A stretch of 6,337 bases of DNA. Origin: Alphaproteobacteria bacterium (GTDB lineage: Bacteria; Pseudomonadota; Alphaproteobacteria; Puniceispirillales; Marisalimonadaceae). Positions within the stretch are counted from its first letter, which is position 1, and every line of letters starts with the position of its first letter. The notes under the pieces were generated by a model, which did no database searches, was not told the origin of the DNA, and saw nothing but the letters and a program-made list of their open reading frames with translations. Made by a program: the position numbers and the translations under genes. Positions 1 to 5,528 of this stretch are shown here, one piece after another. The DNA lies in assembly GCA_016777645.1 (NCBI GenBank), contig JADHRC010000091.1, forward strand, positions 1-6,337, given 5' to 3'.

Positions 1-289
1 TAATTTTTTATTAAAAGATTATGAGTATATGTGTAAAAAACCAGAATTAATCAAACCAATAATTAATGGACTTCAGAAAAGATTAAGTAAAAAATTAATT
101 AATGATTGGTTACAATTAATAGATAAAAAAAATTGGCTTGATTTAACCAAAAGTTTTTTAGAAAATCATTATGATCCTTCTTATTCATCAAATACTATAA
201 AAAATGATCGTAAAATAATAAAACAAATAAAAGTAAAATCATTTTCTGATAATGAAATCAAAAGAATAACTGATACAATAGTTAATTAA
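1..289 (+). CDS. mnmH: tRNA 2-selenouridine synthase MnmH (SelU/YbbB), C-terminal fragment
   Basis: This is the 3' end of a gene cut by the left window edge. The frame is open from base 2 to the TAA at 287-289, so the ATG at 29 is an internal Met and not the start. The visible 95 residues begin NFLLKDYEYM and contain the HYDPSY block (codons about 161-178). That block corresponds to the YYDPMY motif near the C-terminus of E. coli YbbB and to the HYDP-Y motif of alphaproteobacterial MnmH proteins. Known role of the family: replacement of sulfur by selenium, through a geranylated intermediate, in 2-thiouridine at position 34 of tRNAs for Lys, Glu and Gln. The usual N-terminal rhodanese domain and the P-loop are outside the window and cannot be checked. 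The assignment rests on the tail alone, so another protein with this tail is possible but unlikely. No intrinsic terminator is evident after the stop. Confidence 0.75.
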   Translation, partial: NFLLKDYEYMCKKPELIKPIINGLQKRLSKKLINDWLQLIDKKNWLDLTKSFLENHYDPSYSSNTIKNDRKIIKQIKVKSFSDNEIKRITDTIVN

Positions 290-378
290 AAATTAATCCA
301 AAAATTTCCTTAGCATTTATTAATTAGTTGCATTTTATGATATTTACATTAAAAACATATTTTTGAGCATAATATTAT
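290..378. other. Intergenic spacer between mnmH and tRNA-Asn
   Basis: These 89 very A+T-rich bases carry no ORF of note. A promoter for the tRNA is expected here, but no good pair of boxes is visible. TTTACA (343-348) and CATAAT (368-373) are 19 bases apart and would start transcription at about 380, inside the mature tRNA, so they do not fit. The tRNA could instead be cotranscribed with mnmH. Confidence 0.5.
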
Positions 379-453
379 TCCCCGGTAGCTCAGCGGTAGA
401 GCAGACGACTGTTAATCGTCTGGCCGGCGGTTCGAATCCGTCCCGGGGAGCCA
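379..453 (+). tRNA. trnN: tRNA-Asn (anticodon GTT)
   Basis: A full cloverleaf can be drawn. The acceptor stem 379-385/443-449 has seven Watson-Crick pairs, with discriminator G450 and an encoded CCA at 451-453. The D stem is 388-391/399-402. The anticodon stem 404-408/416-420 encloses a seven-base loop with anticodon GTT at 411-413, which reads Asn codons AAC and AAU. The variable loop is 421-425. The T stem 426-430/438-442 has one G-U pair and a TTCGAAT loop. G at the discriminator position is usual for bacterial tRNA-Asn. This is the only clearly G+C-rich stretch of the window, as expected for a structural RNA in an A+T-rich genome. No hairpin terminator follows, only a T-rich run (454-469). 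Confidence 0.97.
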
Positions 454-487
454 TATTTCTCTTTTATTCAAGACTATTATAAAATTG

Positions 488-925
488 TTAAAATACATTT
501 AATGCTATTAATGAGACAAAAATATATCTTGATACTTTGGCCACAGAAACAATAACAACAAATTGGTATAATGGAACTCGAAACATACCTGCTACTAAAG
601 TAAGTACGTCCCCTATAAATGGAACCCAACTTAATAACAATGACCACTTTCCATATTCCAAAAAAGATTTAGAAACTTTCTTTATTTGGTTTTCATTGAA
701 AGGAAACCATTTTTTATTTTTAAATTTTAAAAAGTAAAGACCTAAATACCAATTCAAAACCGACCCTAAAATATTACCTAGGCTAGCGAAAAAAACTAAA
801 TAAAAAACCTCATATTTTTTCTGAGTAATTAGAGCTATCAACGTTATCTCTGAGTGACCAGGTAATATTGTTGAAGAAGCAAAAGATGAAGTAAAAAGAA
901 TAATATATACTTCAATAGAACTCAT
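488..925 (-). CDS. yqaA: YqaA family membrane protein (DedA / SNARE-associated superfamily)
   Basis: A 145-residue inner-membrane protein, close to the 142 residues of E. coli YqaA. Conserved landmarks are LPGHSE (residues 21-26; LPGNSE in YqaA), the small-residue GN segment (50-55), LLLSWVPFIGD (97-106 region; LLLSWMPVVGD in YqaA) followed by an AG turn (112-113), and K130 with RY at 133-134. Four hydrophobic stretches are visible (about 5-32, 40-65, 94-114, 119-143). The first and third may be re-entrant with polar breaks, as in DedA proteins. DedA superfamily members are implicated in lipid-carrier or phospholipid flipping and proton-motive-force homeostasis; the substrate of the short YqaA branch is not established. 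The start ATG overlaps the stop of the upstream ABC-F gene (ATGA, 922-925), which suggests translational coupling, and there is no Shine-Dalgarno motif of its own. The gene ends 34 bases from the 3' end of the convergent tRNA. Confidence 0.85.
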   Translation of the reverse strand: MSSIEVYIILFTSSFASSTILPGHSEITLIALITQKKYEVFYLVFFASLGNILGSVLNWYLGLYFLKFKNKKWFPFNENQIKKVSKSFLEYGKWSLLLSWVPFIGDVLTLVAGMFRVPLYQFVVIVSVAKVSRYIFVSLIALNVF

Positions 926-2775
926 CTATTAGACATTTCAATTTTTTCAAAGATTTTTTCCCATCTTTTTTCTTCTTCCAAAATTTTGTTATTAATTGTT
1001 TTTAAATTCACATTTACTTCTTCAATACGTTTATTATTAGAAGGTTCATAAAAACCAGTATCAAGCATTTCTGTTTCCAACAATTGTTTTTGTTTTTCAA
1101 AATCTATAATTTTTTTTTCTATAGATGATAATGTCTTTTTTAAATTTGATATATTTTCTCTAAAATTAGAATTTGTAATTTTATTTTTATTAATCTTCTT
1201 ATCTTCTCCAACTGTTTTTCCACTTAAAATTAATTTTCTATACTCATGAATATCACCTTCAAACTCTGATACATTTCCATTTTTTACAATTAAAAGCCTA
1301 TCTACCAACCTCTCAACTAAAAAGGCATCATGACTAACTAAAATTAAAGATCCAGAATATTGATTTAATGCCATAATAAGAGCTTCTCTACTTTCAATAT
1401 CCAAATGATTAGTAGGTTCATCCAATATTAAAAGATCAGGTTTTTCCATTATAACTAGCAAAATTAAAAGTCTTGCCTTCTGACCACCTGACAATCTTTT
1501 TACTTCAAGATCCATTGTTTCAAAAGTAAATCCAGCAGAACCAAGAATTGCTCTTATTCGAGATGGAATCTCTTTATCTAACTTTAAAGTTAAATGCTGA
1601 AATGGTGTTTCATCAGGCCTTAGCTCATCTAGTTGATGTTGTGCAAAATATCCTACTTTTAGTTTTTGAGGCATATTAAACACCCCTTCCATTTTAGGAA
1701 GTTTTTTTGCAATAAGTTTTGAAAAAGTAGACTTGCCTTCTCCATTTATACCTAAAAGGCCAATACGATCATCTGGGTTAATTTGTAGATTAATATTTTT
1801 TAAGACTGGTAAATTATTATAACCAACAGAGACTTTGTCTAAAGTTATTAAAGGAGGTGAAAATTTAACAACATCTAAAAATTTAAATTTTGGAATTTTT
1901 TGATCTTCTTCAATCACTATAGGCTTCATCTTTTCTAGAATTTTTATTCTTGATTGAGCCTGTTTAGCCTTAGAAGCTTTTGCTTTAAAACGATTTACAA
2001 AATTTTCAATATGGGCTCTTTGAGCATCTTGTTTATTTTTTTGTGTGAGCTTTTGTTCTAACTGATTTCTTCTTTCATCATCAAATGCATCAAAATTACC
2101 AGTATAAAATTGTAATTTTTTTGATGATAAGTGTAATATTCCATTCACAGATTTGTTTAACAAATTTCTATCGTGAGAAATAACTAAAACAGTACTTTTA
2201 AATTTTTGTAAAAAACTTTCTAACCAAACAGTTCCTTCAAAGTCAAGATAGTTTGTCGGTTCATCCAATAAGAGCAAATCTGGATTTGAAAAAAGTACAC
2301 TCGCTAACGCAACTCTCATTCTCCATCCCCCAGAAAAACTTGAACAAGGTTTTTTTTGACTATCTTGCCTAAACCCTAAACCACTTAAAATAGACGATGC
2401 TCTAGCTTCAGCAGAATAAGCATCAATATCTGCGAGTCTAATATGAATATTGGCTATTTTATTTGGATCTGTCTCAGTTTCTGCATCTTTTAGTAATTTG
2501 GTTCTTTCAGTATCAGCCGACAGAACAGTATCTAATAGCGTCTCTTCTGAGGAAGGTGCTTCTTGAGCTACTGAGCCAACTTTAAAATTTCTTGGAATTT
2601 CAATAACTCCTGAATCTAAGGTTAACTCTTTCAAAATTAATTTAAATAATGTTGTCTTGCCTGTACCATTCCTTCCTACTATCCCTACCTTGTGTCCAGT
2701 AGGAACAAAAGCAGATGTATTTTCAAAAAGTGATACTCCACCAATTGAAAAAGAAATGTCTTTAAAATTTATCAT
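922..2775 (-). CDS. yheS: ABC-F family ATPase, YheS-like (ribosome-associated)
   Basis: A 617-residue soluble protein with two ABC cassettes and no membrane segments, near the 637 residues of E. coli YheS. Cassette 1 has Walker A GRNGTGKTT (34-42), signature FSGGW (147-151), Walker B ending D171-E172, and switch His201. The linker (about 230-285) is rich in Lys, Arg and Gln and contains the KAKQAQSR motif typical of the ABC-F P-site tRNA-interaction motif. Cassette 2 has Walker A GINGEGKST (342-350), signature LSGGQ (428-432), Walker B with E453, and His482. A charged, probably coiled-coil C-terminal extension (about 530-617) follows, as in YheS. The motifs FSGGWRMR and GYFAQHQL favour YheS over Uup or EttA. 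ABC-F proteins bind the ribosomal E site and help stalled or strained translation; the specific YheS role is less defined. All catalytic residues are intact. The gene is first of a two-gene unit with yqaA. No Shine-Dalgarno motif precedes the ATG. Confidence 0.93.
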   Translation of the reverse strand: MINFKDISFSIGGVSLFENTSAFVPTGHKVGIVGRNGTGKTTLFKLILKELTLDSGVIEIPRNFKVGSVAQEAPSSEETLLDTVLSADTERTKLLKDAETETDPNKIANIHIRLADIDAYSAEARASSILSGLGFRQDSQKKPCSSFSGGWRMRVALASVLFSNPDLLLLDEPTNYLDFEGTVWLESFLQKFKSTVLVISHDRNLLNKSVNGILHLSSKKLQFYTGNFDAFDDERRNQLEQKLTQKNKQDAQRAHIENFVNRFKAKASKAKQAQSRIKILEKMKPIVIEEDQKIPKFKFLDVVKFSPPLITLDKVSVGYNNLPVLKNINLQINPDDRIGLLGINGEGKSTFSKLIAKKLPKMEGVFNMPQKLKVGYFAQHQLDELRPDETPFQHLTLKLDKEIPSRIRAILGSAGFTFETMDLEVKRLSGGQKARLLILLVIMEKPDLLILDEPTNHLDIESREALIMALNQYSGSLILVSHDAFLVERLVDRLLIVKNGNVSEFEGDIHEYRKLILSGKTVGEDKKINKNKITNSNFRENISNLKKTLSSIEKKIIDFEKQKQLLETEMLDTGFYEPSNNKRIEEVNVNLKTINNKILEEEKRWEKIFEKIEMSNR

Positions 2776-2808
2776 TTTTAAATTTATATATAATTAAGAT
2801 TTATGTTA

Positions 2809-2836
2809 CTTGTTTGGATTATTGATATACTATAAT
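2809..2836 (+). promoter_or_regulatory. Candidate sigma-70 type promoter of cysK-sseA
   Basis: A perfect TATAAT (2831-2836) sits 15-16 bases downstream of CTTGTT/TTGTTT (2809-2815), which resembles the CTTGAC-like -35 of alphaproteobacterial promoters. The spacing is slightly short. Transcription would start near 2843 and give a leader of about 48 bases. In such an A+T-rich region a TATAAT can arise by chance, so its position upstream of the first gene is the main support. Confidence 0.45.
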
Positions 2837-2868
2837 TAATATCTAACTACATTTTAAATAAATAAAAG

Positions 2869-2888
2869 ACTTTAATAGTAAGTAAAGT
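2869..2888 (+). repeat. Inverted repeat just before the cysK start codon
   Basis: ACTTTA (2869-2874) and TAAAGT (2883-2888) are perfect reverse complements around an eight-base loop, ending two bases before the ATG at 2891. In the mRNA this could form a weak hairpin over the ribosome-binding region. The stem has only six pairs, mostly A-U, so it may be chance. Confidence 0.3.
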
Positions 2889-2890
2889 AT

Positions 2891-3895
2891 ATGAAAGCAC
2901 TAATAAAAAAAAATTTTGTTGATACAATTGGAAATACACCTCTTATTAAATTAAACAAGGCCAGTGAAATTACGGGATGTGAAATTTATGGAAAAGCAGA
3001 GTTCTTAAATCCTGGATCATCCATAAAGGATAGAGCGGCTAAAGGAATAATTTTAGATGCAATAGCCAAGAAAAATTTGTTGCCTGGGGGAACTATAGTT
3101 GAAGGTACCGCTGGTAATACAGGAATAGGTCTTGGTTTAGTAGGAAATTCACTTGGATACAAAACCTTGATTGTAATGCCAGAGACACAAAGCCAAGAAA
3201 AAAAAGATGCATTAAGATTAATTGGGTGTGAACTTAAGCTAGTGCCAGCTTTACCATACTCAAATCCAGGGAACTATATAAGACAATCAGAAGAAATTGC
3301 TAAAAATTTAAGTAAGACTAGTAAAAATGGAGTTTTATGGGCAAATCAATTTGACAACATTGCAAACCGAATGTCTCATTTTGATTCAACTGGACCTGAG
3401 ATTTGGGAACAAACAATAGGAAAAATTGATGGGTTTACTTGTGCAGTTGGTACAGGAGGCACTCTCACGGGACCCGGATTATTTTTAAAAGAAAAAAATA
3501 AAAATATTAAAATAGCTCTGACTGATCCATACGGATCTGGATTATACAACCACTATAAAAATGGAGAAATGAAAGCTGAAGGAAACTCAATCACTGAAGG
3601 AATAGGTCAAGGCCGTATTACTAAGAATTTAGAAGACTGTCCTATCGACTTATCATATAGGATAGATGATAATGAAGCGCTTAACATTATTTTTGATCTT
3701 CTTAAAGAAGAAGGTTTGTTTTTGGGTGGATCTAGCGGTATTAATGTTGCTGGTGCTATTAAATTAGCCAAAGAATTAGGGCCAGGAAAAACTATAGTCA
3801 CTATCTTGTGTGATTCTGGACAAAGATATCAATCAAAAATATGGAATCCTTCATTTCTAAAATCTAAAAATTTAGTTGTTCCTAATTGGTTGTAA
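2891..3895 (+). CDS. cysK: Cysteine synthase A (O-acetylserine sulfhydrylase)
   Basis: A 334-residue cytoplasmic fold-type II PLP enzyme that makes cysteine from O-acetylserine and sulfide. GNTPLIKL (14-21) opens the domain. Schiff-base Lys46 lies in NPGSSIKDRAA. The substrate-binding loop is GTAGNTG (72-78), with Asn76 expected to contact the PLP 3' oxygen. QFDN is at 153-156, the PLP phosphate loop GTGGT at 187-191, GIGQGRI at 237-243, and GGSSGIN at 279-285 supplies the serine near the pyridine nitrogen. TAGNTG in place of the TSGNTG of E. coli CysK, the GIGQGRI motif and the ILCDSGQRYQSK tail region mark the alphaproteobacterial-type subgroup annotated as cysteine synthase A. Cystathionine beta-synthase is less likely because no regulatory domain is present and the length fits CysK. 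First gene of a pair with sseA, 14 bases apart. The start is chosen because GNTPLI follows at the normal distance. The Shine-Dalgarno signal is weak. Confidence 0.93.
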   Translation: MKALIKKNFVDTIGNTPLIKLNKASEITGCEIYGKAEFLNPGSSIKDRAAKGIILDAIAKKNLLPGGTIVEGTAGNTGIGLGLVGNSLGYKTLIVMPETQSQEKKDALRLIGCELKLVPALPYSNPGNYIRQSEEIAKNLSKTSKNGVLWANQFDNIANRMSHFDSTGPEIWEQTIGKIDGFTCAVGTGGTLTGPGLFLKEKNKNIKIALTDPYGSGLYNHYKNGEMKAEGNSITEGIGQGRITKNLEDCPIDLSYRIDDNEALNIIFDLLKEEGLFLGGSSGINVAGAIKLAKELGPGKTIVTILCDSGQRYQSKIWNPSFLKSKNLVVPNWL

Positions 3896-3897
3896 AT

Positions 3898-3901
3898 GGA
3901 G
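3898..3901 (+). promoter_or_regulatory. Shine-Dalgarno sequence of sseA
   Basis: GGAG lies eight bases before the ATG at 3910, within the 14-base gap after the cysK stop. It is the only clear ribosome-binding motif among the visible starts, and it fixes the start of sseA. Confidence 0.7.
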
Positions 3902-3909
3902 ATTAAAAC

Positions 3910-4752
3910 ATGAATGATGATTTATTTATTGAACCTAAAATATTAATGACCAAAATAGATAAACTTAGTTTTAAAATACTAGATGCTACTTTTTATTTGC
4001 CTGATTCAGGGTTAAATGCAGAGGAAGAATACAAAAAAAAACATATTCCTGGTGCTGTTTTTTTTGACATTAATAAAGTAGCAGATCCTAACAATTCACT
4101 TCCTCATATGATACCCCAAAAAGATTTGTTTTCAAAAATGATGCAAAATTTAGGACTTAACAATGAAGATGAAATAGTCATATATGATAACTCTCCCTTT
4201 TTATCATCTGCCCGCGCATGGTTTTTATTTAGATATTTTGGACATGACAAAGTGTTTATAATGCAAGGGGGATTAGAGAATTGGAAAAATTGTGGTGGGA
4301 ATATTTCTCAAGAAAATGTTGTTATTAAAAAAGGTAATTATACTGCAAAAGATGAAAAAAAAGATCTGGTAGTGAATTTAGATCAAATGATTATAGCAAC
4401 ACAAAATAAAGAAAAAATTATTTTAGATGCAAGATCAAAGCAAAGATTTTTAGGTGAAGCCAAGGAGCCAAGACCTAATTTACCTTCTGGTCACATTCCA
4501 AATTCTAAATCTTTACCATCATCTGTTTTAATTAACAAAAACGGTTATTTAAAGTCAAAAGAAGATATAAATAAAATATTGGATGATATTAATGTTAATC
4601 CAAATGATAAAATAATTGCAACATGTGGTTCAGGTGTATCTGCATGTGTTATCTCAATAGCTTTGTATTGCTTAGGAAAGAAAAATGTGCCTATTTACGA
4701 TGGTTCATGGACCGAATGGGCATCTTCTGGACAAGAAGTAATAAAAGGTTAA
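3910..4752 (+). CDS. sseA: 3-mercaptopyruvate sulfurtransferase (tandem rhodanese)
   Basis: A 280-residue protein, the same length class as E. coli SseA. The N-terminal rhodanese domain (about 5-132) is catalytically empty: HIPGAVFFDI (45-54), SLPHM (63-67), and SSARAW (99-104) in place of an active-site loop. The C-terminal domain (about 155-278) has LDAR (172-175), EPRP (186-189), GHIPNS (194-199), catalytic Cys239 in CGSGVSAC, and YDGSWTEW near the end. CGSGV(T/S)A is the 3-mercaptopyruvate signature, whereas thiosulfate rhodaneses have CRKGVTA-like loops. The Thr-to-Ser change in the loop is conservative. The enzyme moves sulfur from 3-mercaptopyruvate to a thiol or cyanide acceptor, giving pyruvate and a persulfide or thiocyanate. 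There is no signal peptide, so it should be cytoplasmic. Its place behind cysK links it to cysteine turnover. The stop codon lies four bases from the stop of the convergent aapP. Confidence 0.92.
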   Translation: MNDDLFIEPKILMTKIDKLSFKILDATFYLPDSGLNAEEEYKKKHIPGAVFFDINKVADPNNSLPHMIPQKDLFSKMMQNLGLNNEDEIVIYDNSPFLSSARAWFLFRYFGHDKVFIMQGGLENWKNCGGNISQENVVIKKGNYTAKDEKKDLVVNLDQMIIATQNKEKIILDARSKQRFLGEAKEPRPNLPSGHIPNSKSLPSSVLINKNGYLKSKEDINKILDDINVNPNDKIIATCGSGVSACVISIALYCLGKKNVPIYDGSWTEWASSGQEVIKG

Positions 4753-4756
4753 AGTT

Positions 4757-5521
4757 CTAATGATTCAAAATCTGACTTAGAAACAGCTTTGTTCTGTCAT
4801 TTTGAGGTTTGTTAAAAAAATTGTTAGGATCATTCTTTTCTATTATTTCACCTTCATCCATAAAAATAACACTGTCTGCAACTTTTTTAGCGAAACCCAT
4901 TTCATGAGTTACAACAAGCATAGTCATTCCAGTTTCTGCAAGTTCAATCATGGTATCTAAAACTTCTTTAATCATTTCAGGATCAAGAGCTGAGGTAGGT
5001 TCATCAAACAACATTATTTTAGGCTGCATACATAATGATCTTGCAATTGCAACTCTTTGTTGCTGCCCACCAGATAGTTGACCTGGAAATTTAAGTGCTT
5101 GCTCAGGTATTTTTACTCTGGTTAAAAGTTCCATGGCTAGCTCATTGGCTTCTTTTTTAGGCAAACCTTTCACCCATATTGGTGCTAAAGTACAATTTTC
5201 TAAAACTGTTAAATGAGGAAAAAGGTTGAAGGATTGGAACACCATTCCAACATCACTTCTAATAGCTTCTAAATTTTTTAAATCACCACTCAACTCAATA
5301 TCATTAACAATAATATTACCCTTTTGATGAACTTCTAATCTATTAATACATCTTATGAGCGTAGACTTTCCAGACCCAGAGGGACCACATATGACAATTC
5401 TTTCACCTTGGTTTACCTCAAGAGAAATGTTTTTAAGAACATGGAAATTACCAAACCACTTATGCATCTCTTTAATTTCTATAACAGGCTCAGTTGTAAT
5501 TTTTGTTTTTTTATTAACCAT
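4757..5521 (-). CDS. aapP: General L-amino acid ABC transporter, ATP-binding protein
   Basis: A 254-residue ATPase of the polar-amino-acid uptake (HisP/GlnQ) family that powers import from the cytoplasmic face of the inner membrane. Walker A GPSGSGKST (46-54), Q-loop Gln96 in VFQSFNLFPH, signature LSGGQQQR (149-156), Walker B with D173-E174, D-loop SALD (177-180) and switch His206 in THEMGF are all present. ENCTLAPIWV (108-117), the KIPEQALKFPGQLSGG run and the C-terminal RTKLFLSQIL closely resemble Rhizobium AapP and Rhodobacter BztD, which points to a broad-specificity or glutamate/glutamine/aspartate/asparagine importer rather than a histidine-specific one. It lies seven bases after aapM in the same operon, with only a weak GTGAG-like motif before the ATG. 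The substrate cannot be settled without the binding protein, which is outside the window. Confidence 0.93.
   Translation of the reverse strand: MVNKKTKITTEPVIEIKEMHKWFGNFHVLKNISLEVNQGERIVICGPSGSGKSTLIRCINRLEVHQKGNIIVNDIELSGDLKNLEAIRSDVGMVFQSFNLFPHLTVLENCTLAPIWVKGLPKKEANELAMELLTRVKIPEQALKFPGQLSGGQQQRVAIARSLCMQPKIMLFDEPTSALDPEMIKEVLDTMIELAETGMTMLVVTHEMGFAKKVADSVIFMDEGEIIEKNDPNNFFNKPQNDRTKLFLSQILNH
4765..4805. terminator. Imperfect hairpin at the sseA/aapP convergent junction, candidate bidirectional terminator
   Basis: The 3' arm 4791-4805 is continuous and pairs with 4765-4784 broken by three small bulges: 4765-4770 with 4800-4805, 4773-4776 with 4796-4799, 4779-4782 with 4792-4795, and C4784 with G4791. 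That makes 15 pairs around a six-base loop. It starts 12 bases after the sseA stop and lies in the last codons of aapP. There is no clean U-run; TTTTGAGGTTTGTT follows on the plus strand. A regular intrinsic terminator is therefore not proven. Confidence 0.35.
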
Positions 5522-5528
5522 TATTTTC

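Larger units (their letters stand above)
2776..2890. promoter_or_regulatory. Divergent intergenic region between the ABC-F gene and cysK
   Basis: This 115-base region separates two divergent start codons, so it should hold promoters for both operons. A plus-strand promoter is proposed below. On the minus strand only A+T tracts such as TATATA near 2785-2791 are visible, and no -35 element could be paired with them, so the ABC-F promoter is unresolved. No small ORF and no recognisable riboswitch were seen. Confidence 0.6.

Noticed and set aside
291..325. Seven-base inverted repeat AATTAAT/ATTAATT as a terminator of mnmH
   Set aside because: The arms are A/T only with a 21-base loop, too weak for a terminator and expected by chance in this composition.
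343..373. TTTACA and CATAAT as the tRNA-Asn promoter
   Set aside because: The spacing is 19 bases and the predicted start at about 380 falls inside the mature tRNA.
379..453. tRNA-Asn as an integration site of a mobile element
   Set aside because: No repeat of the tRNA 3' end was noticed elsewhere in the window, there is no integrase, and the flanking genes look like core genes.
1..453. Functional link between MnmH and the neighbouring tRNA-Asn
   Set aside because: MnmH acts on U34 of tRNAs for Lys, Glu and Gln; this tRNA has G34, so it is not a substrate.
537..737. Plus-strand ORF of 66 codons inside yqaA
   Set aside because: It lies antisense within the convincing YqaA coding sequence and its product matches no family I recognise.
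922..2775. ABC-F gene as an antibiotic resistance factor
   Set aside because: The motifs and C-terminal extension fit the housekeeping YheS group rather than the resistance-type ABC-F proteins, and there is no mobile context.
2837..2890. Riboswitch in the cysK leader
   Set aside because: The leader is only about 50 bases and A+T-rich, with no recognisable aptamer core such as that of a SAM riboswitch.
3607..3801. Minus-strand ORF of 64 codons inside cysK
   Set aside because: It is opposite conserved CysK residues, including GIGQGRI and GGSSGIN, so it is a shadow of that gene.
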